Shown one piece after another: positions 9,479 to 17,424 of a stretch of 48,843 bases of DNA. The notes under the pieces were generated by a model. That model saw nothing but the letters and a program-made list of their open reading frames with translations, had not been told where the DNA came from and ran no database searches. The number at the start of each line of letters is the position of its first letter. Position 1 is the stretch's first letter. Source of the stretch: CAZCEC01 sp964497615 (lineage in GTDB: Bacteria; Chloroflexota; Anaerolineae; Anaerolineales; UBA6663). The DNA lies in assembly GCA_964497615.1 (NCBI GenBank), contig CAZCEC010000049.1, positions 1 through 48,843 of the forward strand. The letters are read 5' to 3'. Position numbers and translations under genes: made by a program.

Positions 9479-9753
9479 GCACTGCCATTCAGGACGAGTT
9501 AAGCGTAGCTTTACAGATAGCAAAGCTAGGCGGTCAGGCCGAAATCCTGGCCGCGCATTTGTCGGAGATTGAATCCGAAGCCGAGGCGTTGCTTGACTTG
9601 CTCACAACGGTTCGTGCCCACGCTCGGCGCGATGACACCGAAGCCACGCAAGAGGCTCTTGCCGAACTGGTCATTGCCTTGGAACACCTGCTCCACCATG
9701 CCCAAGCCGCCCTGCCTGGGCTTCAGACCGGCCTGGACCTTCAGCCTGAGTAG
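9475..9753 (+). CDS. Small acidic helical protein, unknown function
   Basis: A 92-residue acidic protein whose ATG overlaps the stop of the preceding small gene. ubiD begins 9 bases after its stop codon. It appears entirely helical (LSVALQIAKLGGQAEILAAHLSEIE and LAELVIALEHLLHHAQAAL regions), without cysteines, a signal sequence or known motifs. The basic first partner and acidic second partner could form a heterodimer, but this is inference from composition and coupling. As with its partner, codon choice is less extreme than in the surrounding genes. The family is not recognised. Confidence 0.6.
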   Translation: MSTAIQDELSVALQIAKLGGQAEILAAHLSEIESEAEALLDLLTTVRAHARRDDTEATQEALAELVIALEHLLHHAQAALPGLQTGLDLQPE

Positions 9754-9761
9754 TTGCCTGC

Positions 9762-11240
9762 ATGCACAGGGACCTGCCTGAGTTCATCGCCCACCTCGAG
9801 CGCACCGGCGACCTGCGCCGCATCACCCTCCCCGTCAGCCGCGACCTCGAAATCACCGAGATTGCCGACCGGGTGATGAAGGGTCCTGCCGCCGGCAATA
9901 AGGCCCTGCTCTTCGAGAACATCCCCGGCTTCGACATGCCCGTCGCCATCAACCTCTTCGGCAGCGATGCCCGCATGGCCGCCGCCCTGGGTGTGGACGA
10001 CCTCGAAGACCTCCACCATCGCCTCGCCAAGCTCGTGGACTTTCGCCTGCCTCAGGGCCTTGGCCCCATGCTCGACCGGGCTGGCGATTTCCTCGGCGCC
10101 CTGCGCGGCATCGGCCTCGGCCCCGCCATCGTCCGCCGCGGCCCCTGCCAGGAAGTGGTGGAGACCGAGAACCCCAGCGTCAACACCCTGCCGGTGCTTC
10201 AGTGCTGGCCCGGCGATGGCGGGCGCTTCATCACCCTCATGCAGGTCATCACCCGCGACCCCGTCACCCATGCCCGCAACGTGGGTATGTACCGCCTGCA
10301 AGTCCTCGACGACCGCCGCCTCATTGTTCACTGGCAGCGCCACAAGGGCGGCGCCGAGCATGAGCGCAAGGCCCGCGAGACCGCTGCCTCCGGCGCTCCG
10401 GCGGCCGGCCACATCCCCGCCGCCATTGTCCTCGGCGGCGATCCCATCAGCATGTGGTGCGCCTCCGCTCCCCTGCCGCCCAACATTGACGAATACCTGC
10501 TGGCCGGCTGGCTGCGCGGCAAGCCGGTCGAGTTCGTCAAGTGCGTCAGCCAACCCCTCGAAGTCCCGGCCCAGGCGGAGATCGTCATCGAGGGCTACGT
10601 CGACCCCAACGACCACGCCCCCGAAGGCCCCTTCGGCGATCATACCGGCTACTACACGCCCATCGAGCCGTTCCCGGTCTTCCACGTCACCGCTCTCACG
10701 CGCCGCCGCCGCGCCATCTACCCCACCACCATTGTCGGCATCCCGCCCGTCGAGGATGTCTATTTGGGCCGCGCCACCGAGCGCCTCTTCCTGCCCCTCC
10801 TTCGCATTTTCCTCCCCGAGGTGCTGGACTATCACATGCCCCCCGAGGGCGTCTTCCACAACCTCGTCATCGTCAAGATCCGCAAGCGCTTCCCCGGCCA
10901 CGCCCGCAAGGTCATGTTCGGCCTCTGGGGCCTCGGCCTGCTCATGCTCGCCAAGGCCATCGTCGTGGTGGATGAGTGGGTGGATGTCCACGACCTCTCC
11001 CAGGTGGCCTGGCAGGCCCTCGGCAACGTGGACTGGAGCCGCGATATCGTCGTCGTGGATGGCCCGGTGGACCACCTCGACCACGCCTCCTATCGCCACT
11101 CCTTCGGCGGCAAGATCGGCATCGACGCCACCGCCAAAGGCCCAGACGAAGGCTACACCCGCGGCTGGCCCGAAGTCATCCGGATGACCGATGAGGTCAA
11201 GGCGCGCGTGGATGCGCTCTGGAAGGACCTGGGCTTGTGA
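9762..11240 (+). CDS. ubiD: UbiD-family prenyl-FMN-dependent decarboxylase (MqnL/UbiD-like)
   Basis: A 492-residue protein matching the UbiD family in length and motifs: an N-terminal LPEFIAHLERTGDLRRI stretch, a central region with DPVTHARNVGMYRLQV, and the signature EGPFGDHTGYYTP carrying acidic active-site residues. UbiD enzymes use prenylated FMN, made by UbiX, to decarboxylate aromatic acids. In ubiquinone synthesis the substrate is 3-polyprenyl-4-hydroxybenzoate; in the futalosine route to menaquinone a UbiD homologue is thought to act on the prenylated 1,4-dihydroxy-6-naphthoate intermediate. A ubiX gene lies in the same cluster (18926) together with two prenyltransferases and a UbiE methyltransferase. 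This supports a quinone role over a catabolic decarboxylase. Futalosine versus ubiquinone cannot be decided from this gene alone. Confidence 0.93.
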   Translation: MHRDLPEFIAHLERTGDLRRITLPVSRDLEITEIADRVMKGPAAGNKALLFENIPGFDMPVAINLFGSDARMAAALGVDDLEDLHHRLAKLVDFRLPQGLGPMLDRAGDFLGALRGIGLGPAIVRRGPCQEVVETENPSVNTLPVLQCWPGDGGRFITLMQVITRDPVTHARNVGMYRLQVLDDRRLIVHWQRHKGGAEHERKARETAASGAPAAGHIPAAIVLGGDPISMWCASAPLPPNIDEYLLAGWLRGKPVEFVKCVSQPLEVPAQAEIVIEGYVDPNDHAPEGPFGDHTGYYTPIEPFPVFHVTALTRRRRAIYPTTIVGIPPVEDVYLGRATERLFLPLLRIFLPEVLDYHMPPEGVFHNLVIVKIRKRFPGHARKVMFGLWGLGLLMLAKAIVVVDEWVDVHDLSQVAWQALGNVDWSRDIVVVDGPVDHLDHASYRHSFGGKIGIDATAKGPDEGYTRGWPEVIRMTDEVKARVDALWKDLGL

Positions 11241-11247
11241 ACTGTAT

Positions 11248-11305
11248 GTAAGTGTGTAGGTGCGCACAGTGTCCTACACACCTACACACCTACACACTTA
11301 CACAC
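11248..11305. repeat. Inverted repeat plus 8-bp tandem repeat between ubiD and ubiA
   Basis: A perfect 15-bp inverted repeat (GTAAGTGTGTAGGTG at 11248-11262 with its complement at 11287-11301) encloses and overlaps a tandem run of CTACACAC (11274, 11282, 11290) ending in TTACACAC at 11298. The transcript could fold into a strong hairpin immediately upstream of the ubiA start. A related hairpin with the same core lies after ubiX (19488-19542). Confidence 0.8.
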
Positions 11306-11321
11306 TCGCGCACCCCCACAT

Positions 11322-12188
11322 ATGCTCTCTCGCGCCCTTGCCTTCCTGGACCTCATCAAATTCGAGCACACCATCTTCGCGCTCCCGTTTGCCTACCTCG
11401 GCCTGGTGCTTGCGGCCGGCGGCTGGCCCGGCTGGTGGACCTTCATCTGGGTCACGGTCGCCATGGCCGCTGCCCGCACCGCCGGTATGAGCCTCAACCG
11501 CCTCATTGACCGCCGCCTCGACGCCCGCAACCCCCGCACCGCCCAGCGCCCCCTCCAGACCGGCAAGATATCCGTCCGCACCACCGTCATCGGCGCCGTG
11601 GTCTCGCTCATCGTGCTGGCTGTCGCCGCCGCCCTGCTCAACCCCGTCACTCTGGCCCTTTTCCCCGGTGCGCTGTTCTTCCTGGTCGTCTATCCCTACA
11701 CCAAGCGCTTCACCTGGCTCTCGCACTTCTGGCTCGGCTTCACCGACGGCCTCGCCCCGGCCGGCGCCTGGGTGGCCGTTACCGGCACGTTCTGGCGGCC
11801 GGAGGACCTGCCCGCTTGGCTCCTCCTCGCCGGCCTCACTCTCTGGATCGGCGGCTTCGACCTCATCTACGCCTGCCAGGACGTTGAGGTGGACCGGCGC
11901 GATGGCCTCCACTCCGTCCCGGCCCGCTTCGGCATCGCCGCCGCCCTGCGTCTCGCCCAGGTCTGCCATGCCCTCACCGTCCTGCTCCTGGCCGCCGTCG
12001 GCGTCTACTTCAGCCTGGGCTGGCTCTACTGGCTCGGCCTCGCCCTCGTCGCCGCCCTGTTTATCTGGGAGCACTCGCTCGTCAAGCCTCACGACCTCTC
12101 GCGCCTCAATCTAGCCTTCTTCAACCTCAACGGCTACATCAGCCTGACCGTCTTTTTTGCCGCCCTGTTGGCTGTCTGGGCCGGCTAG
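11322..12188 (+). CDS. ubiA: UbiA-family prenyltransferase (4-hydroxybenzoate/MqnP-like)
   Basis: A 288-residue integral membrane prenyltransferase with about eight helices. The first aspartate-rich motif reads NRLIDRRLDARNPRT and the second YACQDVEVDRRDG. Both match the UbiA branch containing 4-hydroxybenzoate polyprenyltransferases and MqnP, and they bind the Mg-diphosphate of the prenyl donor. The enzyme attaches a polyprenyl tail to an aromatic acid at the inner face of the membrane. Its position after ubiD and upstream of ubiE and ubiX supports quinone biosynthesis. If the organism makes menaquinone by the futalosine route this would be MqnP. The alternative aromatic substrate, 4-hydroxybenzoate, cannot be excluded from sequence. 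Confidence 0.92.
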   Translation: MLSRALAFLDLIKFEHTIFALPFAYLGLVLAAGGWPGWWTFIWVTVAMAAARTAGMSLNRLIDRRLDARNPRTAQRPLQTGKISVRTTVIGAVVSLIVLAVAAALLNPVTLALFPGALFFLVVYPYTKRFTWLSHFWLGFTDGLAPAGAWVAVTGTFWRPEDLPAWLLLAGLTLWIGGFDLIYACQDVEVDRRDGLHSVPARFGIAAALRLAQVCHALTVLLLAAVGVYFSLGWLYWLGLALVAALFIWEHSLVKPHDLSRLNLAFFNLNGYISLTVFFAALLAVWAG

Positions 12189-12209
12189 GTCGAACAAGGA
12201 GAACTGGCA

Positions 12210-13214
12210 ATGAACCTCTCGATGTGGGCCAAAGCCCTCCGCACCATTCCCAACGTCACCAAGGCCGAATGGAACGGCCTGGACATCATCTCGCGCTGGC
12301 TCATCGCCTCGCGCGCCGGTGTCCTGGTCATCACCTTCATCTCCGTCGGCATCGCCGGCCTCCTCGCCGCGCGCGACGATGCCTTCCATTGGGGACGCTG
12401 GCTCCTGCTGGCGCTGGGCTTGCTGCTGGCCCACGCCACCAACAATCTCGTCAATGACTTCACCGACTACATCAAGGGTGTGGACCGCAACAACTACGTC
12501 CGCGCCCAGTACGGCCCCCATCCCCTGGAGCACGGCTTGCTCACCAAGCGTCAGGTCTTGGCCTACATCGCCGTGACCGGCCTCCTGGCCCTTGGCGTCG
12601 GCGTCTATCTGGTGGCGCTGGCCGGCACGACGGCGCTGGGCTTGCTGGCGGCGGGCGTCTTTTTCGTGCTCTTCTACACCTGGCCGCTCAAGTACATCGG
12701 CCTGGGCGAGATTGCCGTCCTGGTCGTCTGGGGCCCGCTCATGATCGGCGGTGGCTATTTTGTCGTCACCGGCGCGTGGGATTGGAACGTCGTCTGGGCC
12801 GGCATGCCCTATGCCATCGGCGCCACCACCATCATCTTCGGCAAGCACATTGACAAAGTGGATGCCGACCGCGCCAAGCGCATCCACACCCTGCCGGTGA
12901 TCCTGGGCGAGCGCCTCGCGCGCTATGCTGTGATGACCATGATGGTGCTCCAGTATGCCTTCGTCATCTATCTCGTCGTCATCGGCTTCTTCACCCCCGT
13001 CATGCTGCTGGTCCTGCTGGCCCTGCCGCGCCTGCTCACCTCGGTCAAGGTCCTGGCCCAGCCCCACCCGGCCGAGCGCCCCGCCGATTACCCCGCCACC
13101 GGCTGGCCGCTGTGGTTTGTCGGCTTTGCCTTCGTTCACAATCGGCGCTTCGGCACCCTTTTCCTGCTGGCCCTCATCGTGGACGTAATCCTGCGCAGCC
13201 TGCGCGTGCTATAG
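12210..13214 (+). CDS. Second UbiA-family prenyltransferase (MenA-like)
   Basis: A 334-residue membrane protein of the UbiA superfamily, only distantly like its neighbour. It carries NNLVNDFTDYIKGVD as first Mg-binding motif and GKHIDKVDADRAKRIHTLP as second. Together with the polytopic helix pattern this resembles 1,4-dihydroxy-2-naphthoate prenyltransferase (MenA) more than UbiA. It starts 21 bases after the first prenyltransferase, with AAGGAG (12196) as ribosome-binding site. Two different prenyltransferases side by side could mean separate aromatic acceptors, or one could attach a different tail. A role in menaquinone is inferred from motifs and context and is not certain. Confidence 0.85.
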   Translation: MNLSMWAKALRTIPNVTKAEWNGLDIISRWLIASRAGVLVITFISVGIAGLLAARDDAFHWGRWLLLALGLLLAHATNNLVNDFTDYIKGVDRNNYVRAQYGPHPLEHGLLTKRQVLAYIAVTGLLALGVGVYLVALAGTTALGLLAAGVFFVLFYTWPLKYIGLGEIAVLVVWGPLMIGGGYFVVTGAWDWNVVWAGMPYAIGATTIIFGKHIDKVDADRAKRIHTLPVILGERLARYAVMTMMVLQYAFVIYLVVIGFFTPVMLLVLLALPRLLTSVKVLAQPHPAERPADYPATGWPLWFVGFAFVHNRRFGTLFLLALIVDVILRSLRVL

Positions 13215-13266
13215 CGCTCCATCTGCGACCATCTGTGTCATCTGCGGTAACTCTTGGAGGAGTTGA

Positions 13267-14338
13267 ATGTCCCACACACGCCGCTTCACCCCGCTGATTC
13301 TGCTGATCATCCTCGCCCTCGCCCTCGCCGGCTGCGGCAGTGCCACGGCCGAACCTTCCGCGCCTGCCACCGTGCGCTTTGCAATGCTGCCCATCCTGGA
13401 TGCCCTGCCCATGTTCGTTGCCCAGTCCAAGGGCTACTTCGCTGACGAAAACATCACCCTGGAGATCGTCCCCGTCGCCTCCGCCGCCGAGCGCGATCAG
13501 CTCATGCAGGCCGGCCAGGCCGATGCCATGGTCAACGACCTGGTCTNNNNNNNNNNTGCAGTACATGTCCGCCACCGAGGAGATGCGCTACACCATCGCC
13601 CAGGCCAACGCGCAGCTCGACGGCGACGGGCGGTTCGTCAACGACCTGGTCTCCACCCTGTTCTACAACCAGTCCGCCCAGCAGATCGTCATTACCCGCC
13701 TTGCCCGCACCGCCACGCCCGATTTCGCGCAGTACTTCATCCTGGCCGGAAAGGACTCCGGCATCACCACCGCCGCCGATCTGGCCGGCGTCGAGATCGC
13801 CATCTCCGACGCCACCGTGATCGAGTACATCGTGGACCGCCTGCTCCCAGCCGAAGGCGTTGCGCCCGGCGACATCGCCACCATCGCCATCCCCAACATC
13901 CGCGACCGCATGGCCGCCCTGGGCGACGGCACCATCCAGGCTGCCGCCATGCCCGATCCGGCCGCGGCCGCCGCCATTGCGGGCGGCGCCCACATCGTCG
14001 TCTCCGATGCCGCTCACCCCGAGTACGGCAACAGTGTTCTTTCTTTCACTACTGCCTTCGCGGATGCCAACCCCAACGCCGTGCGTGGCTTCCTGCGCGC
14101 CTGGGAGAAGGCCGTGGCCGACATCAACGCCGACAAGGAGGCCTGGGACGAGGTTCTGCTCTCCAACAACCTCCTGGCCGAAGCCCTGCTGCCCACCTAC
14201 GTCCTGGCGGACTATCCCGCCGCCTCCGTCCCCACCGAGGCTCAGTTCCGCGACGTCAACGATTGGGCCAAGTCCAACGGCCTCATCTCCGCCGACCTCG
14301 CCTACGCCGACTCAGTCGACGCCTCCTACCTGCCCTGA
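13267..14338 (+). CDS. ABC importer substrate-binding lipoprotein (NMT1/SsuA-like), broken by assembly gap
   Basis: The N-terminus has a lipoprotein signal (LALALAGC, Cys23) followed by VRFAMLPILDALPMFVAQSKGYF, typical of the NMT1/ThiY/SsuA periplasmic-binding family, which feeds importers for sulfonates, nitrate or pyrimidine precursors. A 10-N gap at 13547-13556 interrupts the gene, and the sequence resumes in another frame through to TGA at 14336-14338. The 16 bases before the gap (13531-13546) recur at 13637-13652, in the matching codon phase. Collapsing the two copies gives one uninterrupted 321-residue frame, a normal size for the family. The 80 bases between gap and second copy (encoding SATEEMRYTIAQANAQL) are then unexplained. 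The gene is therefore probably intact in the organism. A strong site GGAGGAG precedes the ATG. The ATPase and permease follow downstream. Confidence 0.85.
13547..13556. other. 10-N assembly gap
   Basis: Ten unknown bases join two contigs inside the substrate-binding protein gene. The contig ends share the 16-base word GTCAACGACCTGGTCT (13531-13546 and 13637-13652), so the gap may be an unmerged overlap or a short tandem ambiguity and not missing sequence. Confidence 0.98.
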
Positions 14339-14557
14339 TGCGTGAAGCGTAGAACCTGCGTTATCGGAACCGTGATGCGTCAGACGTGAGGTGCAGCGCG
14401 CCCACCCAGCTCCCCTTCCCCCGCGGCCACATCGCCGGGGAGGGGGGCAGGGGGCCGCCCGGCCGCTCGCGCTCATAGAATGTCCATTGTCACTTCATCC
14501 TTCATCCCCATGGGGTCAGGACCCATGGGGTCGTGACCTTCGTCCTTCATCCTTTCC
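14339..14557. repeat. Intergenic region with GC hairpin and 15-bp direct repeat
   Basis: About 220 bases between the binding-protein gene and the ATPase gene. They contain a G/C-only hairpin-like block (CTCCCCTTCCCCC around 14410, then CCGGGGAGGGGGGCAGGGGG around 14435) and CCATGGGGTC twice, at 14508 and 14523 with a 15-base period. CTTCATCCTTCATCC-like words flank the repeat. No coding frame is evident. The spacing is unusual within an otherwise tightly packed importer operon, and the hairpin could attenuate or process the transcript between binding protein and ATPase. Confidence 0.55.
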
Positions 14558-15349
14558 ATGATCTCTGTCCGCGCCCTCTCCTTTAGCTACCCCGGCCACC
14601 GTCCCATCTTTGAGGCCTTTGACTGGTCCGTGGCGCAAGGCGAGGCCTGGTCCATCCTCGGCCCCTCCGGCTGCGGCAAATCCACCCTCCTCTACCTCCT
14701 CGCCGGCCTGCTGTCGCCGACCTCCGGCGAGATCCGCATCGAGGGCCAGCCCATCACCCGCCCGCGCCCGCGCACCGGCCTCATCCTCCAGGACTACGGC
14801 CTGCTCCCCTGGGCCACCTGCGCCCAGAATGTCAGCCTCGGCCTGCGCATCCACGGCTTCTACGGCCCCGATGGCAAGCACGCCCCCGCCGACGCCGCCC
14901 GCAGCCAGCCCGGCGCCATCGCCGCCCGAACCGACCATTGGCTCAGCCGGCTTGGCCTCGGCCACGTCCGCGGCCAGTACCCCTCCCAGCTTTCCGGCGG
15001 CCAGCGCCAGCGCGCCGCCATCGCCCGCACCCTCGCCCTCGGCCCAGACTTGCTCCTCATGGACGAGCCTTTCGCCTCCCTCGATGCCCCCACCCGCGAG
15101 AGTTTGCAGAACCTCACCCTCGAGTTGCGCGCCGAACAGCGCCTCACCACCGTCGTCGTCACCCACGCCATAGACGAGGCCGCCTTCCTGGGGCAAAGAA
15201 TCCTGCTCCTTGGCGCTCAACCGGAGCTCATTGATAACCCCGCCGCCGGCCAGCCCGGCTACCGCGACGACCCGGCCTACCTCGCCATGATCCAATCCCT
15301 GCGCGCCCGCCTCGGCGCTGGCGCCCTTGCCTCGTCCCGCCCCGCCTGA
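14558..15349 (+). CDS. ABC transporter ATPase (TauB/SsuB/NrtD-like)
   Basis: A 263-residue nucleotide-binding subunit. It shows Walker A GPSGCGKST (residues about 38-46), Q-loop LILQDYGLLPW, signature LSGGQRQR, Walker B LLLMDEPF and the switch histidine in VVVTHAIDEA. The Q-loop and DEAAFLG region match the taurine/sulfonate/nitrate importer subgroup. An insertion of about 25 residues lies between Q-loop and signature (FYGPDGKHAPADAARSQPGA). Its stop overlaps the permease ATG (TGATG), indicating coupling. It should energise the importer formed with the binding lipoprotein upstream and the permease downstream. The substrate is not predictable from this subunit. Confidence 0.95.
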   Translation: MISVRALSFSYPGHRPIFEAFDWSVAQGEAWSILGPSGCGKSTLLYLLAGLLSPTSGEIRIEGQPITRPRPRTGLILQDYGLLPWATCAQNVSLGLRIHGFYGPDGKHAPADAARSQPGAIAARTDHWLSRLGLGHVRGQYPSQLSGGQRQRAAIARTLALGPDLLLMDEPFASLDAPTRESLQNLTLELRAEQRLTTVVVTHAIDEAAFLGQRILLLGAQPELIDNPAAGQPGYRDDPAYLAMIQSLRARLGAGALASSRPA

Positions 15350-16116
15350 TGCGCCGCCGCGATCTCCTCCTCGGCACCCTCTTCCTCCTCGCCGCCTGGC
15401 AGGCCCTCGCCTGGCTCATCGGCTCCGGCGTGCTGCCCATCGCCGCGCGCACCAACATCCTGCCCGGCCCGCTCCAGGTCATCCCCATCTTCCTGGCCGA
15501 GCTTCCCGGCGAACTGGGCGGCCACTTCCTCGTCAGCCTTTGGCGCGTCCTCGCCAGCATGGCCCTCGCCGTCCTGCTCGCCGCCCCTGCCGGCCTCATC
15601 ATGGGCCAGAGCCGCGCCCTCAACCGCCTGCTGTCGCCCCTCGTCTACCTCACCTATCCCGTGCCCAAGGTCGTCCTCGTCCCCGTTGTCGTCCTCTTTT
15701 TCGGCGTCGGCGACCTCTCCAAGATTGTCGTCATCACCCTCATTCTCTTTTTCCAGATTCTCGTTCTTGTCCGCGACGCCGCCGCCAGCCTCCGCCCCGA
15801 ACTGATCCAGTCCGTGCGTTCCCTCGGCGCCGGCCGCCGCGCCCTGTTCGTCTACGTCTATTTGCCCGCCAGCCTGTCGGCCATCCTCACCGCCCTGCGT
15901 GTCTCGGTCGGCATCGCTGTTGCCGTCCTCTACGTTGCCGAGTTGTACGCCACCCGCCAGGGCCTCGGCTACTACATCTTCCTCCAGGGCAGCAGCCTCT
16001 TCAACTACCCTGCCATGTACGCTGGTATCATGGCCATGGCCCTCCTCGGCCTCGGCCTCTACTTCGCCGTGGATCGCCTCGAGCGCTGGCTCTGTCCCTG
16101 GGTGAAACTCGAATGA
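15349..16116 (+). CDS. ABC transporter permease (SsuC/TauC-like)
   Basis: A 255-residue inner-membrane permease with about six helices and a BPD_transp_1-type coupling loop (SVRSLGAGRRALFVYVYLPASL, corresponding to the EAA motif that docks on the ATPase). It belongs to the family partnering NMT1/SsuA binding proteins. The ATG overlaps the stop of the ATPase gene, and its own TGA overlaps the ATG of a small membrane protein gene. The three importer subunits thus lie in the order binding protein, ATPase, permease inside the quinone cluster. Confidence 0.93.
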   Translation: MRRRDLLLGTLFLLAAWQALAWLIGSGVLPIAARTNILPGPLQVIPIFLAELPGELGGHFLVSLWRVLASMALAVLLAAPAGLIMGQSRALNRLLSPLVYLTYPVPKVVLVPVVVLFFGVGDLSKIVVITLILFFQILVLVRDAAASLRPELIQSVRSLGAGRRALFVYVYLPASLSAILTALRVSVGIAVAVLYVAELYATRQGLGYYIFLQGSSLFNYPAMYAGIMAMALLGLGLYFAVDRLERWLCPWVKLE

Positions 16117-16406
16117 TCTGGCTCCCCGTCCTTGCTTCCCTTGGCCTTTCCCTGCATGCTTTCCGCCTTGCCCCAGCCCGCGCCGCCCTCGCCGGCCTGG
16201 TTGCCGCCCTGCTTTACCTGCCCTTCGCTGCTTATCTGTTTGCCAACCCTGGCACCCGCTGGCATGGCCCCGCCGCCCAACTTCTCTATTTCGCCGCCGC
16301 CTACTTTCTCCAGCGCGGTCCGCGCTGGGCCGCCGCCACTCTCACCGCGCCCGCCTTCCTGCTGGCCGCCTTTGTAGGCTGGCTGGTCATCACCTCCGGT
16401 CCGTAG
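16113..16406 (+). CDS. Small membrane protein, unknown function
   Basis: A 97-residue hydrophobic protein with about three or four predicted helices (WLPVLASLGLSLHAF, ALAGLVAALLYLPFAAYLF, AAQLLYFAAAYFLQ, AFLLAAFVGWLVI). Its ATG overlaps the permease TGA, so translation is probably coupled to the importer. Chosen from a longer frame whose upstream part only shadows the permease. It could be an accessory membrane subunit of the importer or belong with the downstream membrane-anchored SRPBCC protein, which starts 7 bases later. No family recognised. Confidence 0.7.
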   Translation: MIWLPVLASLGLSLHAFRLAPARAALAGLVAALLYLPFAAYLFANPGTRWHGPAAQLLYFAAAYFLQRGPRWAAATLTAPAFLLAAFVGWLVITSGP

Positions 16407-16413
16407 GGCCCCG

Positions 16414-17424
16414 ATGTCCAGGCTGTCATCCCTCCTGCGCTACCTATCGCGCCCGCTGGTCGTGTTCGTCGCGGCGGTAGCCTGCGCCGGCATCTACGGG
16501 CTGATTGTCCATTTCATCTTCACCGCGAACCCCGCAGCCGATGTCTTTCCGCTCTTCACGTTGAGCCTGAGCTTCCTGTGCGGCGTGCCCATCGTGCTGG
16601 GCGTTTTGGTCATCGCCATTTCCCCGCCCGAGTTCCGTGGCCAATTTCGTTACTATCTCTTCGCCCCGGTTGGCGCGACGCTGATCTTTGGCCTGCTCTC
16701 AATTGCCTTGTCCGGCGAAGCGTGGATTTGCGTCGCCATGGCGCTGCCCATCGTCCTGGTCGTTGCCGCGCTCAGCGGCGCGGCGGCCTCGTTCATCCTC
16801 CGCTGGCTTGAACGGCGGCGGCGCGGCGGCGCTCTGCCTCTCATCGCCCTCCTCGCCGCACTGCCCTTCTGGATGGCGCCCGTCGAGCATCTGCTCCCAC
16901 TCCGCGACTCGATCCGCTCCGTCGAAAGCTCTCTCGTCATCAACGCCAGCGCTGAGGCGGTCTGGACCCTCCTCACCCAGTTCCCTGAGGTCCGCCCGGA
17001 CGAGCGCCGCTTCAGTTGGTATCACTTCGTGGGCTTGCCGCGCCCCATCGGCGCCACCCTCATGGACCCGGTTGCCGGTGGTCTTCGGCGCGGTCAGTGG
17101 GAAAACGGCCTGGTCTTTGTCGGCACCATCACCGAATGGTCCCCGGCCCAGCGCCTCACTGTCGCCCTGAAAGCCGACACGAGCCAGGTCCACGGCACAC
17201 GCCTTCCCCTCGCCGGCATTGGCGGCCCCTTCTTCGATGTGCTGGACGATCAGTACACCCTCGAGCCGCTCGGCCCCGAGCAAGTGCGCCTGCACCTCTC
17301 GTCCACCTATCGCCTCACCACCCGCTTCAACCGCTACGGCGCCCTGTGGACCGACTTCTTCATGCGCGACCTGCAGCGCGATCTCCTCGCCATCACTGCC
17401 GCCCGCGCCGAATCTGTCCCATGA
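16414..17424 (+). CDS. Membrane-anchored SRPBCC/START-like protein
   Basis: A 336-residue protein with four N-terminal membrane helices plus one near 145-160, followed from about residue 170 by a soluble domain. That domain begins SSLVINASAEAVWTLLTQFPEVRPDE, the typical first strand and helix of SRPBCC (polyketide cyclase/START-like) folds. It continues with GLVFVGTITEWSPAQRL and ends in a long helix (YGALWTDFFMRDLQRDLL), as in that superfamily. These domains enclose a hydrophobic cavity that binds lipids, aromatic compounds or quinones; COQ10 is a quinone-binding member. The stop overlaps the ATG of the UbiE/MenG gene (ATGA). A function in holding or delivering a prenylated quinone intermediate is an inference from fold and position. 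Confidence 0.8.
   Translation: MSRLSSLLRYLSRPLVVFVAAVACAGIYGLIVHFIFTANPAADVFPLFTLSLSFLCGVPIVLGVLVIAISPPEFRGQFRYYLFAPVGATLIFGLLSIALSGEAWICVAMALPIVLVVAALSGAAASFILRWLERRRRGGALPLIALLAALPFWMAPVEHLLPLRDSIRSVESSLVINASAEAVWTLLTQFPEVRPDERRFSWYHFVGLPRPIGATLMDPVAGGLRRGQWENGLVFVGTITEWSPAQRLTVALKADTSQVHGTRLPLAGIGGPFFDVLDDQYTLEPLGPEQVRLHLSSTYRLTTRFNRYGALWTDFFMRDLQRDLLAITAARAESVP

Noticed and set aside
9269..9753. Toxin-antitoxin pair
   Set aside because: Size and overlap fit, but neither protein shows a known toxin fold, catalytic residue or DNA-binding antitoxin motif.
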